From positions 1 through 16,880 of the forward strand of contig JAATEW010000150.1 of NCBI GenBank assembly GCA_015655535.1: DNA of 16,880 nucleotides. Direction: 5' to 3'. The stretch is from Hyphomicrobiales bacterium. GTDB taxonomy: Bacteria; Pseudomonadota; Alphaproteobacteria; Rhizobiales; Beijerinckiaceae. A model generated the notes under the pieces. It worked only from the letters and a program-made list of their open reading frames with translations, searched no databases and was not told the DNA's origin. A program made the translations under genes and the position numbers. Below are positions 8,059-14,674 of the stretch, one piece after another. The stretch's first letter is position 1. Each line of letters begins with the position of its first letter.

Positions 8059-8086
8059 TTGCTTACGTATTATACGTATTTATTTA
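8059..8086 (+). promoter_or_regulatory. Probable promoter of the HPt gene with TACGTA repeats in the spacer
   Basis: TTGCTT (8059-8064) and TATTTA (8081-8086), 16 bases apart, form a reasonable -35/-10 pair in an AT-rich gap. The spacer region contains TACGTA-TTA-TACGTA (8064-8078), two self-palindromic hexamers that would suit an operator blocking the promoter. Initiation would fall near 8093, about 90 bases before the ATG. Confidence 0.4.
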
Positions 8087-8183
8087 GAGTAAACATCGAT
8101 CCGCGCTGCTAAAATGCTGTATTCCATCGCGATATACTGCTCAGATTTAGCATCTTTTAACCGGAGGATGCAAATTTGAACAC

Positions 8184-8552
8184 ATGGGCACCAATAAAAC
8201 CTCAACTGAAACACAATTCGAAGAACGCATCGCGAAAGTCCGCGTGCGCTTTATTTCGAAGCTCGCCGATACGGTCCTGACGGTAGACGCGGCCTTCCCG
8301 CATCTGACCGGCGATGGAGACGATGCCATCAAGGCTGTCGCTTCGACCTATCGCAGGTTTCATGACATGGCGGGCATCAGCTCGACGATTGGCTTTGACG
8401 CAACCGGCCGCGTGGCGCGGACCCTCGATGCTCTTCTGGCGGGGCCATTCCGCGAGCGCCGCGGCTTGCGGGACGATGAACTGGCCGAGCTGAAAGAAGG
8501 CCTCGGCGCCCTGCAGATGGCGGTGCTGATGGAAATTCAACCCAAAGACTGA
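8184..8552 (+). CDS. Stand-alone histidine phosphotransfer (HPt) protein
   Basis: This is a small (122 aa), apparently all-helical protein. The only strong motif is RFHDMAGISSTIGF (58-71), where H60 is the likely phosphorylated histidine and G64 and the 'IGF' turn fit the HPt signature H-x-x-[KA]-G-x(4-6)-G-F. Flanking helices (RFISKLADTVLTVDAAF before, and VARTLDALL and LAELKEGLGALQMAVLME after) suit the four-helix HPt bundle. It would move phosphate between receiver domains, presumably those of the hybrid kinase, the REC-HPt protein and the single receiver encoded around it. The ATG at 8184 is the only start after an in-frame stop at 8157. The GGAGG at 8163-8167 is 16 bases away, which is long. 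It converges on the REC-HPt gene with 23 bases between stops. Confidence 0.75.
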   Translation: MGTNKTSTETQFEERIAKVRVRFISKLADTVLTVDAAFPHLTGDGDDAIKAVASTYRRFHDMAGISSTIGFDATGRVARTLDALLAGPFRERRGLRDDELAELKEGLGALQMAVLMEIQPKD

Positions 8553-8575
8553 GACCGGAGAATCGGTACCGCGAC

Positions 8576-9295
8576 CTATCGTTGCGCAGTCGCTGCCAAA
8601 GGCGGGATAGTGCGCTGGACGCCCGCGCCGGGGAAGCTGCCCAGCAAATGGTCGAGCGCACAGGTGACGGTGTCTACGTCGGCTGGCGCATCGCGCGCGG
8701 CGATGGCTGCCCCCTCAAGGGCCCCCGCGGCCTCGCTGATTTCGGGGAAGCCATAAATGCCGCCGGCACCAGCCAAGCTATGAGCCATGTCTCTGATCCC
8801 GGTCAATGTGTCTTGTTGCTGGGTCCCGGTTTCGAGCGCGGAACGGTAGCGTGCCAGGGCCGCGGCGTCGTTGATGAGGCGTTGAAGGAATCCGTTCCGC
8901 AATGTTGCAAGTTCATCGCATGGCCGATGCACATAATTGCGCACCGAAACCGCGAGAGTCATCGGGTCGAACGGTTTGGGTATGACGCCGGCGGCGCCGA
9001 GCGAGCGGAAAAGATCAAGTTCCCGGCTCTGGGCCCGCGCCGTCATGAAAACGATCGGGATATCGGCCGTCGATGGATTGGCGCGCAGGCATGCGAGCGT
9101 GGCCGGCCCGTCCATCACCGGCATCATGACGTCGAGCAGAATAATGTCAGGTGCCCAGTCTCTGACGATTGCGAGCGCCTCTTGGCCGGAGCCGCAGCTT
9201 CGGGACATGATGTTGGGGTCAAGCCCAAGCGAAACCTCCACGACCTCGCGGATGTCTGGTTCATCCTCGACGTGCAGGACGCGAAGCGCCGTCAT
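8576..9295 (-). CDS. Response regulator with receiver and HPt domains
   Basis: The protein has 239 residues. Residues 4-122 form a receiver with HVEDE (8-12), phospho-acceptor D55 (ILLDVMMPVMDG), T85 and K107 (PKPFD). Residues about 128-225 form an HPt bundle with H172 in AHSLAGAGGIYGF. There is no DNA-binding domain, so it is a phosphorelay intermediate rather than a direct transcription factor. It is the last gene of the leftward operon. Its ATG overlaps the kinase stop as ATGA and has a very strong Shine-Dalgarno (AAGGAGGTCGC just before ATG), so high or independent translation is likely. The kinase upstream is the obvious partner. Its own HPt may pass phosphate on to the single receiver at 7604. 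Confidence 0.9.
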   Translation of the reverse strand: MTALRVLHVEDEPDIREVVEVSLGLDPNIMSRSCGSGQEALAIVRDWAPDIILLDVMMPVMDGPATLACLRANPSTADIPIVFMTARAQSRELDLFRSLGAAGVIPKPFDPMTLAVSVRNYVHRPCDELATLRNGFLQRLINDAAALARYRSALETGTQQQDTLTGIRDMAHSLAGAGGIYGFPEISEAAGALEGAAIAARDAPADVDTVTCALDHLLGSFPGAGVQRTIPPLAATAQR

Positions 9296-11241
9296 GCGAC
9301 CTCCTTGGACGCGCTTGCCGGGGCAGGCAGCAACCGGTCGCAGACGATTTGGACAAGGCTTTTGAGCGATGCCTGCGACTTGGTCAACACGGCTTCAACC
9401 TGCCCATCGCGCAGCAGGCCCGTGTCACGCGCCGTTAGGACGATGACAGGAATCGGACCACCATCCTCGTTACGTAGATCCGGCAATAATTCCAAACCGG
9501 AAGTGGTGCCGAGTTCGATATCGAGCAAAGCCATGTCGATATGATTGGTCATGATCGCGTGGCGCGCGCTCTTGATGGAATCGGTTGAAATCACATCCGC
9601 CACCGCGCTGAACGCACGGGCTATCAGGGGAAGCAGGTTGCGGTCGTCGTCGACATGGAGAATGCATGGACGCTTGTGCGTGTCCGGGGCAAGCGATGCG
9701 TTAAGGACCAGGATGAGATGCCGGAAGTCCGGGGGTTTGCTGAACCAGCTCAATATATTGAGCTTGGGCGATCTCACATCGTCCCGCCCGCGGATGGGAT
9801 CGGAGGAAATCACCGCGATTGGCGTATCGCGATATTGCGGCAGCGCCCGCAGGTGTTGAATAAGGCTGATGCCGTCGCCGTCCGGAAACTGCAGATCGAC
9901 CAGGATAGCGGTGTAGGGAGTGGCTTCAGCGCGACTGCGCGCAGCTGCGACCGTGTGAGCGAGATCGACAGCGAAGCCGCTCTGAGCCAATCGTGTCCAA
10001 ATGGCGGCCGCCGTCTCCTGGTCGTCTTCGCAAACCAGGATGCGTTTGGAAATGGCCGCGGCTTTGCGATCGATGCCCGGCTCGGCCGCGCGTTCCCAGG
10101 CCGGCACCGTGACGTAAAAGATCGTACCGCCGCCGGGTGCCTCCTCAAAGCCGACCTCGCCGCGCAGCCGCTCGACGATTTGCTTCACAATGCTGAGGCC
10201 GAGGCCGGTACCGCCTTTCTCTTTGGAACTCGTGCCATCGGCCTGCGCGAATTTCTCGAAAATATGAGGCTTGAAATCGGCGGGAATACCGCAGCCATGG
10301 TCGCGTACCGATATTCGGACCATGCTGCCCTTTTGATCGACCGTGACCAAGACCTTCTCGCCTGCCGGAGAGAATTTGATCGCATTGGAAAGCAGATTGG
10401 TGAAGACCTGCGCGAGCCGATCGGCATCCGCGTGGACGTCGGCGTCGGTCGCCATCGTATCGAGGTGCAGGTGTACGCCATAGGCCTCGGCGAATCCGCG
10501 ATTGGCCTCGATCGTCTGCTTGAGGAGCGCGATTATGTCGACGCGGCTCTGATTGAAGGCGACGTGGCCGGCCTCCAGCTTCTCTATGTCGAGGATGTCG
10601 TCGATAAGACGAACCAGCCTCTGGCTGTTCTTATGGGCTATCGTCAGCAGGCGGGCGGCGGATTCGGGTAATACGCTGCCCCATTGTCCAACGAGAAGAC
10701 TGAGCGAGCCGGAGATCGACGTCATCGGCGTGCGTAGCTCGTGGCTCACGGTCGCGACGAATTCGTCCTTCAAGCGTTCCGCGCGTTTGCGTGCGCTGAT
10801 GTCGCGAATCGCGGCCGTAACCAGCAATCCGTCGGCGCTTTCGAGCGTGCTCAGCATGATCTCGACCGGAAACTCGCTGCCGTCCTTCCGGCGTCCCTGG
10901 AGCTCGATTCCGGTGCCGGTCTGTTGCGCCGAAGCGTCTTCACCAAGCATCCCCTCCGAAAAGCCTTCCGGGATGATATTGGTGATGTTTTGTCCTAAGA
11001 GTTCATCTCGGCTATATCCGAAGCGCTTTTCTGCTTGAACATTGACGAGGACGATTTCACCGCTGGCGTTCACAGCCACCATCGCATCTGGCGCCGCCTT
11101 CCAGCAGGCCTCCGCAGCCAGGCGAAACTCCTCTTCCGGTAAGTCTCGCGTGGCTGCATCAGTGACCATGTTTAGCACCGCCCTGCGCGGGCTATCTCGG
11201 CCGCTTTGATAAAGACGAAATACGGCTTCATCAGCTTTCAC
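9292..11241 (-). CDS. PAS hybrid histidine kinase with two C-terminal receivers
   Basis: This 649-residue protein shows no obvious membrane segment, so it is probably a cytoplasmic sensor. Order: PAS domain about 43-155 (AAPDAMVAVNASGEIVLVN, GYSRDELLG, AAIRDISARK), HisKA with H167 (FVATVSHELRTPM), HATPase_c with N box NLLSNAIKF (N286), G1 DHGCGIP (314-320), F box region and G2 GGTGLGLS (343-350). Receiver 1 has CEDD 404-407, D449 and K502 in SKPPD. Receiver 2 has HVDDD 529-533, D574 and K621. Receiver 2 has LTKSQ where KP is usual, and receiver 1 has VDLQFPDGDG, slightly off consensus. No heme- or flavin-binding signature is evident in the PAS. The start is a GTG at 11241, 11 bases inside the upstream gene. 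An ATG at 11169 (residue 25) is the alternative. It should feed the REC-HPt and HPt proteins. Confidence 0.93.
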   Translation of the reverse strand: MKADEAVFRLYQSGRDSPRRAVLNMVTDAATRDLPEEEFRLAAEACWKAAPDAMVAVNASGEIVLVNVQAEKRFGYSRDELLGQNITNIIPEGFSEGMLGEDASAQQTGTGIELQGRRKDGSEFPVEIMLSTLESADGLLVTAAIRDISARKRAERLKDEFVATVSHELRTPMTSISGSLSLLVGQWGSVLPESAARLLTIAHKNSQRLVRLIDDILDIEKLEAGHVAFNQSRVDIIALLKQTIEANRGFAEAYGVHLHLDTMATDADVHADADRLAQVFTNLLSNAIKFSPAGEKVLVTVDQKGSMVRISVRDHGCGIPADFKPHIFEKFAQADGTSSKEKGGTGLGLSIVKQIVERLRGEVGFEEAPGGGTIFYVTVPAWERAAEPGIDRKAAAISKRILVCEDDQETAAAIWTRLAQSGFAVDLAHTVAAARSRAEATPYTAILVDLQFPDGDGISLIQHLRALPQYRDTPIAVISSDPIRGRDDVRSPKLNILSWFSKPPDFRHLILVLNASLAPDTHKRPCILHVDDDRNLLPLIARAFSAVADVISTDSIKSARHAIMTNHIDMALLDIELGTTSGLELLPDLRNEDGGPIPVIVLTARDTGLLRDGQVEAVLTKSQASLKSLVQIVCDRLLPAPASASKEVA

Positions 11242-11863
11242 TCAGGGCAACACGGACCAGATCGGCGGCGTTCCTGGCCCCGAGCTTGGCCATGATATGG
11301 GCGCGATGGACTTCGAATGTGCGCGTGCTGATCCCCAACAGATGGCCGCCCTCCTTATTGGAGGTGCCGCTGGTGATCAAAGCCAGCACTTCGCGCTCGC
11401 GCGGCGTCAAAAGCTGTTGGCTGGATGGAGGCGTTGTCCGCGATGGGATGTCGTCGCCCTTGTTGGCATGGCTCCCGCGCGCCCACCAGCTGATGGATTC
11501 GCGGCTGCGGGCGATGGCAATATCGGCCTCTGTCGTCGGCTCGAAGCCGGTGCTGATCCGTTCCATGATCTCGCAGAGGCGTTTTGTCTCCTGGAGCGCC
11601 CGCTCGACCATGACGCGCCTTGAATTGGGCGTCGCCTCCGCGGCTGACTGTTCCGCCTCGGTTTGCATTTCATGGAGGTAGAAGAGTAACGCGGTCAGAG
11701 GTTCGTTGAGCTGGTGCGCCATCGCGGCGCCGACCTCGTCGACTGCCCACATCCGCGCCGTGGAGACGAGATCGGTTTGCAATCGCGATAGGTTTTGCGC
11801 GGCGTAATTAAGCGGAAGCGGCGAAGACTGTTGGTTATTGAAACGAGGGTTGTTCAGCGACAT
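11231..11863 (-). CDS. Transcriptional regulator: FixL-like DHp helix fused to a FixJ-like LuxR HTH
   Basis: Numbering from the GTG at 11866 (211 aa), residues about 42-108 read DEVGAAMAHQLNEPLTALLFYL and then a second helix (RRVMVERALQETKRLCEIMERIS). This is the antiparallel dimerisation/phospho-acceptor hairpin of FixL-type kinases (H-E-L-N-Q-P-L-x-A), with H51 in the histidine position. No ATPase domain follows. Residues 153-208 are instead a NarL/FixJ-type helix-turn-helix (LTPREREVLALI, SNKEGGHLLGIS, RTFEVHRAHIMAKLGARNAADLV). There is no receiver domain. The protein could dimerise through the helix pair and perhaps be phosphorylated on H51 by a partner kinase. The ATG at 11863 has AAGGA 8 bases upstream and is preferred over the adjacent GTG. 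It is followed by the kinase gene with an 11-base overlap. Confidence 0.85.
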   Translation of the reverse strand: MSLNNPRFNNQQSSPLPLNYAAQNLSRLQTDLVSTARMWAVDEVGAAMAHQLNEPLTALLFYLHEMQTEAEQSAAEATPNSRRVMVERALQETKRLCEIMERISTGFEPTTEADIAIARSRESISWWARGSHANKGDDIPSRTTPPSSQQLLTPREREVLALITSGTSNKEGGHLLGISTRTFEVHRAHIMAKLGARNAADLVRVALSES

Positions 11864-11900
11864 CACGTCAATCCTTGTTTTCTTCGTCCTCTGTCGAAGA

Positions 11901-12188
11901 TCATTTGGAAAGGTCGGTCCGAGTTTTGGTCATGCTCAATGTCCGGAACGCATGTGATTGTGGTACGCGAAGAGTGGGCGGCCGTTGCGGAAATCGAGCC
12001 GCGTCGCTATCAAACCGCGGAAATTTGGATGTGTCAGCAATCAACCCATCAAACGGGAACGAACGAAATGCTCGAGTGTCGATATGTAGCTTTGCCGTTG
12101 TATCCATCGAATGACCGCAGGCTGTAAAATCCCGGGCTACCACCGCCTCATCGCGACGGCGAAAGCGCAGCGGGACACGAATGTTCAT
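11901..12188 (-). CDS. Possible small leader gene of the signalling operon (95 aa, unknown)
   Basis: This frame begins at an ATG preceded by GGGAGGTCGAACCA, an excellent Shine-Dalgarno at 8 bases. It ends 37 bases before the ATG of the LuxR-type regulator, so it sits exactly where a first operon gene would be. The product is basic near its start (RVPLRFRRRD), has no membrane segment, signal peptide or motif that I recognise, and is rich in Arg, Phe and Pro. Codon use after about residue 25 is not strongly GC3-biased, which weakens the case. It may be a real small protein, a decayed gene, or a leader whose translation couples to downstream genes. Confidence 0.4.
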   Translation of the reverse strand: MNIRVPLRFRRRDEAVVARDFTACGHSMDTTAKLHIDTRAFRSFPFDGLIADTSKFPRFDSDAARFPQRPPTLRVPQSHAFRTLSMTKTRTDLSK

Positions 12189-12253
12189 TGGTTCGACCTC
12201 CCGCTTCAAGTCCGCATCAAAAACCAACAAGACTCAGATACGTGAGATTGCGA

Positions 12254-12298
12254 TAAGTATGATCGTTCAACTGTTAAGATGCTGTTCAAAACTGAACA
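12254..12298 (-). promoter_or_regulatory. Palindromic operator plus -10-like element of the leftward signalling operon
   Basis: TGTTCA (12283-12288), AAAC, TGAACA (12293-12298) form a perfect 6-4-6 palindrome. Read in the direction of the operon it is TGTTCAGTTTTGAACA, which differs by one spacer base from the site at 7424-7439. The following bases are also alike (GCATCTTAACAGTTGAAC here, GACATATTAAGTTAAAC there). A TACTTA hexamer at 12259-12254 follows 23 bases beyond the palindrome and could be the -10. Transcription would start about 60 bases before the ATG at 12188. The regulator is inferred. Confidence 0.5.
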
Positions 12299-12528
12299 CC
12301 CGGCTCGACAAAATACATGCGAGAAATACGTAGGTATGCAGACGTATGAGGTATCGAGAAAAATTGATGCGTGCTGCTGCGTGCAAACAAAAGATAATGT
12401 CTCATCACCGATGCAGAGCTTGTTCAGGCTTGATCTATAGCTTGGTTTTGTCTCATGCGCAGGTGCTGCAATAAGATGCACGCCTCTGCTCAGCTTCAGT
12501 GTCGGCGTGTCTGAAAAAAATCACGCAG
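12299..12528. other. Non-coding region with short repeats upstream of the signalling operon
   Basis: No supported gene is seen. Just outside the TGTTCA palindrome is a cluster of small repeats. ATACGT (12326-12331) faces ACGTAT (12342-12347) as an inverted repeat with a 10-base spacer, and CGAGAAA occurs at 12320-12326 and again at 12355-12361. These may be accessory operator sequences. The remainder, to 12528, shows nothing recognisable. Confidence 0.35.
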
Positions 12529-12635
12529 CTAGAGCAGTGGACCTTCAAATAAAGTCGAACGCCGCCGCTCTATCTTTATGATTGAGCATCGGATTTATTC
12601 GAAAACCGCCGCGCACTTTTTGGCCGATGCTCTAG
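12529..12635. repeat. 107-bp double-hairpin intergenic element (BIME/MITE-like)
   Basis: The element begins CTAGAGC (12529-12535) and ends GCTCTAG (12629-12635), a 7-base terminal inverted repeat. Inside are two stem-loops side by side. TAGAGC (12530-12535) pairs with GCTCTA (12567-12572), extended by G/C and G-U pairs. GAGCATCGG (12584-12592) pairs perfectly over 9 bases with CCGATGCTC (12624-12632). The second unit, with TTCGAAAACCG and CACTTTTTGG inside, closely resembles the dispersed palindromic repeats with GAGCAT/ATGCTC ends that I know from intergenic regions of Rhizobiales genomes. It has no coding capacity. Copy number cannot be judged from one window. Confidence 0.6.
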
Positions 12636-12857
12636 TCAATTCGTACTGGTATTTCTGGATGTCGAGCTTACTGCATTCGTCATCGCATTAGTCACGCTGG
12701 GAATCTGCATACCCCTTGCCACAAGGCTAATCTTGATGGAGGCCTTATGGTTCCATCGGCGCTTCTGCTTATTATTGACTCTGACTAAAGAGCGATCACA
12801 CCGAAAACACCGGTGGTTCTCACGACGGATTTTGGCTAACCTGAGCAATAGATCTGC
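12636..12857. other. Non-coding gap between the repeat element and the next promoter
   Basis: No gene is supported here. A small hairpin CCTTG-CCA-CAAGG lies at 12714-12726. One short minus-strand frame is open, but it has no motif or ribosome binding site and an amino-acid composition unlike a protein. Confidence 0.4.
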
Positions 12858-12866
12858 TGCTATAAA
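12858..12866 (+). promoter_or_regulatory. Extended -10 promoter for the small gene and glycosidase
   Basis: TGCTATAAA (12858-12866) fits the extended -10 pattern TGN-TATAAT with one deviation in the last base. Initiation would be near 12873, about 33 bases before the ATG at 12906. TTGGCT at 12832-12837 is too far (23 bases) to be a normal -35, which is tolerable for an extended -10 promoter. Confidence 0.4.
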
Positions 12867-12905
12867 CTTGTGCTGCCGGTAAGCAGTGATGTGTCGAGGT
12901 CGGGA

Positions 12906-13133
12906 ATGAAGATCGAGCTGGAATTTTGTCCACCAGAAGAAAACGAACGCTCCTCGGTCCGGATCATTTTGGATCCGGCTGGTGAGTCTCCGATGTCCGG
13001 CCTGCCTTTAGTGACGCAGAATCTGAAAAGTTATGAGGAGTTAGAAATACAAGTCCTCATCATCGAAAAGCAGATCAGCAAAATCCGCAGAGAGGGCGCT
13101 AAATTTTTCAAAGTCCCGTTCAAGGAAGCTTAG
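12906..13133 (+). CDS. Small hypothetical protein (75 aa)
   Basis: I do not recognise this family. From the ATG at 12906, preceded by AGGTCGGGA as ribosome binding site, the product is an acidic N-terminal part (KIELEFCPPEENERSSVRI), a short Gly/Pro segment, and a C-terminal helix (SYEELEIQVLIIEKQISKIRR) with heptad-like spacing that could form a coiled coil. No signal peptide or membrane segment is visible. The frame extends to a GTG at 12870, but that would lie at the predicted transcription start. It is followed after 23 bases by the secreted glycosidase, so the two are probably one transcript. Confidence 0.6.
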   Translation: MKIELEFCPPEENERSSVRIILDPAGESPMSGLPLVTQNLKSYEELEIQVLIIEKQISKIRREGAKFFKVPFKEA

Positions 13134-13156
13134 GCTCACGCTTGGGACTGCGCGCC

Positions 13157-14494
13157 ATGCCGCGCCGCATTGCTCTTCTTCCGTTGCTCTTGAGCCTGAC
13201 GCTGGGGCCAGGCTCAAGCCATGCTCAGGCCGATGACGTCGCGACGCTGATCGCAGCGGCGCAGGGTACCTATCCGGCTGCGCAGCTTACCGAGATGTGC
13301 GTCGCAATTCATCAGGCGACGGCGACGCCCGCGCAAAATCTCGCGCTCTTGCAAAAGCTCGGTGTTCATTGCGTGCGTTCGGACAATCTTTGGGTTGTGA
13401 TCGAACGCGTGGGTTCGGCTGGGAGCTATGACTGGAGCGGCTATGACGCGTTCTGGATCCCGCTCTGCAAAGCCGGTCTGAAGCCAATCATGTTGGCTAC
13501 ATATAACAACCCGATCTATGCGGCGCGGGCGTTCGCGCCCATCGCCGGCGGCATCAATATCGCGGCCTTCTCGAATTTCGCCGCCGCCATGGCCAATCAT
13601 TATAGTTCGATCTGTCCGAACATGGCCGAGGAATTGTTCAACGAACCGAATGCCGGCAATTGGACGGGGGTGCCATGGTCTGGCGCATCCTATGCTTCGA
13701 TGCTTGCGCCCGTTTCCGCTGCGGTCAAGGCGGCGCAGTCTCGCGTCGCGGTCTATTCCGGCGGCGTCGCCTCCGATCCAGGCCTCGACTCCATGGCATG
13801 GATCAGGCAGATGGCCGGCGCAGGACCGAAGTTTCCGGGGGTCGATGCCTATGCGTTTCATCCTTATAGTTTCGATCCAAGAAATCTCGCGGCGACGCTC
13901 CCGCCGGAGCAATTGCTGATCGATGCCAAGGCCTTTGCGCAGGCCGCGGCCTCAAGTGGCCAGGGTAAGCCCGTGGCTCTCACGGAATATGGATTTCCTT
14001 TGCCGGCGCTTGGCGGTGATCTGGCGAAGCAAGGCTTCTATGCGGCGAGAGGCATGCTCGCCGCCATCATCGGCAGATATCCTTTATTGACCTATTACGA
14101 TCTGATCGATGACGGAACCGATGGCGATTTGGAGAATACGTTCGGGCTGTTTCGAAACGGCGCTTTCCACACGCCTTATGAAATCAAGCCGGCCGGCATC
14201 GCCTTTGCCGCGATCATGGACGTGATGGCGCGCGCGAGCGCCTATACGATTGCCTTCGATCCCGCAATCTCGGTGCCGACGATCTCTTTCGACAAGCCGG
14301 AGGGCGCCGCCATCGTCATTTGGACCTATGATACGAAAGGAACGAAATCCTACGCCCGGCAGATCGGATCCTTCAAACATGTTTCCTGCAAGGATGTGCT
14401 CGGCAAAACCTATCCATGTGCCTACGCGAATGGGACGCTCTCTATGTCGCTTTCCGAGTCGAGCGGTCCTATTGTCGTCACGGCGCGGAAATAA
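13157..14494 (+). CDS. Secreted clan GH-A glycoside hydrolase, PslG/GH39-like
   Basis: This 445-residue exported enzyme probably cleaves a beta-linked polysaccharide. A classical signal peptide (PRRIALLPLLLSLTL) ends at about A23 (SHA before QADD). The body is a (beta/alpha)8 barrel by its motifs. The acid/base Glu is E163 in ELFNEPN, an Asn-Glu-Pro typical of clan GH-A, and FHPY lies at 234-237. The nucleophile is E277 in ALTEYGFP. A C-terminal beta region includes a VSC...YPC cysteine pair that could form a disulfide. Length and the spacing of the two Glu resemble PslG, the Psl exopolysaccharide hydrolase of Pseudomonas, but GH5-type families are possible. I chose the ATG at 13157 over the TTG at 13142 because the signal peptide starts there. 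A role in trimming the cell's own exopolysaccharide is inference. Confidence 0.85.
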   Translation: MPRRIALLPLLLSLTLGPGSSHAQADDVATLIAAAQGTYPAAQLTEMCVAIHQATATPAQNLALLQKLGVHCVRSDNLWVVIERVGSAGSYDWSGYDAFWIPLCKAGLKPIMLATYNNPIYAARAFAPIAGGINIAAFSNFAAAMANHYSSICPNMAEELFNEPNAGNWTGVPWSGASYASMLAPVSAAVKAAQSRVAVYSGGVASDPGLDSMAWIRQMAGAGPKFPGVDAYAFHPYSFDPRNLAATLPPEQLLIDAKAFAQAAASSGQGKPVALTEYGFPLPALGGDLAKQGFYAARGMLAAIIGRYPLLTYYDLIDDGTDGDLENTFGLFRNGAFHTPYEIKPAGIAFAAIMDVMARASAYTIAFDPAISVPTISFDKPEGAAIVIWTYDTKGTKSYARQIGSFKHVSCKDVLGKTYPCAYANGTLSMSLSESSGPIVVTARK

Positions 14495-14531
14495 TCCATC
14501 CGCTTTCATCTGGAATACCACGGATGCGGCT

Positions 14532-14553
14532 CCCGGCCTCTTTGCAGACCGGG
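14532..14553 (+). terminator. Weak hairpin downstream of the glycosidase gene
   Basis: CCCGG (14532-14536) can pair with CCGGG (14549-14553) over a 12-base loop, 37 bases after the stop codon. No T-run follows. CATCCG (14498-14503) facing CGGATG (14521-14526) is a competing weak stem. Either may mark the transcript end, but the support is thin. Confidence 0.2.
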
Positions 14554-14674
14554 CATGGGTCTTGTATGACCTTCGCGACCAGTCGGTCATCTGCCTCTGT
14601 CACGCTAGAAATCACTGCCGCGCTCGCCGTGCCAAGGCCCGAGCCGGACCCTGCCGCTGAAGCCCGGAACCTCA

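Noticed and set aside
8167..8182. A possible third copy of the TGTTCA palindrome (GATGCA-AATT-TGAACA) just before the HPt start.
   Set aside because: Only one arm matches and the other agrees at three of six positions, so it may be chance. It also overlaps the ribosome-binding region.
8582..9544. A 320-codon open frame on the plus strand.
   Set aside because: It is antisense to the REC-HPt gene and to the end of the kinase gene. Both have clear catalytic residues in the other strand.
9655..10671. A 338-codon open frame on the plus strand.
   Set aside because: It is antisense to the hybrid kinase (HisKA, HATPase and receiver regions) and has no motif of its own.
12206..12481. A 91-codon minus-strand frame upstream of the signalling operon.
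   Set aside because: It runs through the palindrome and promoter region, has no ribosome binding site or motif, and its composition is unlike neighbouring proteins.
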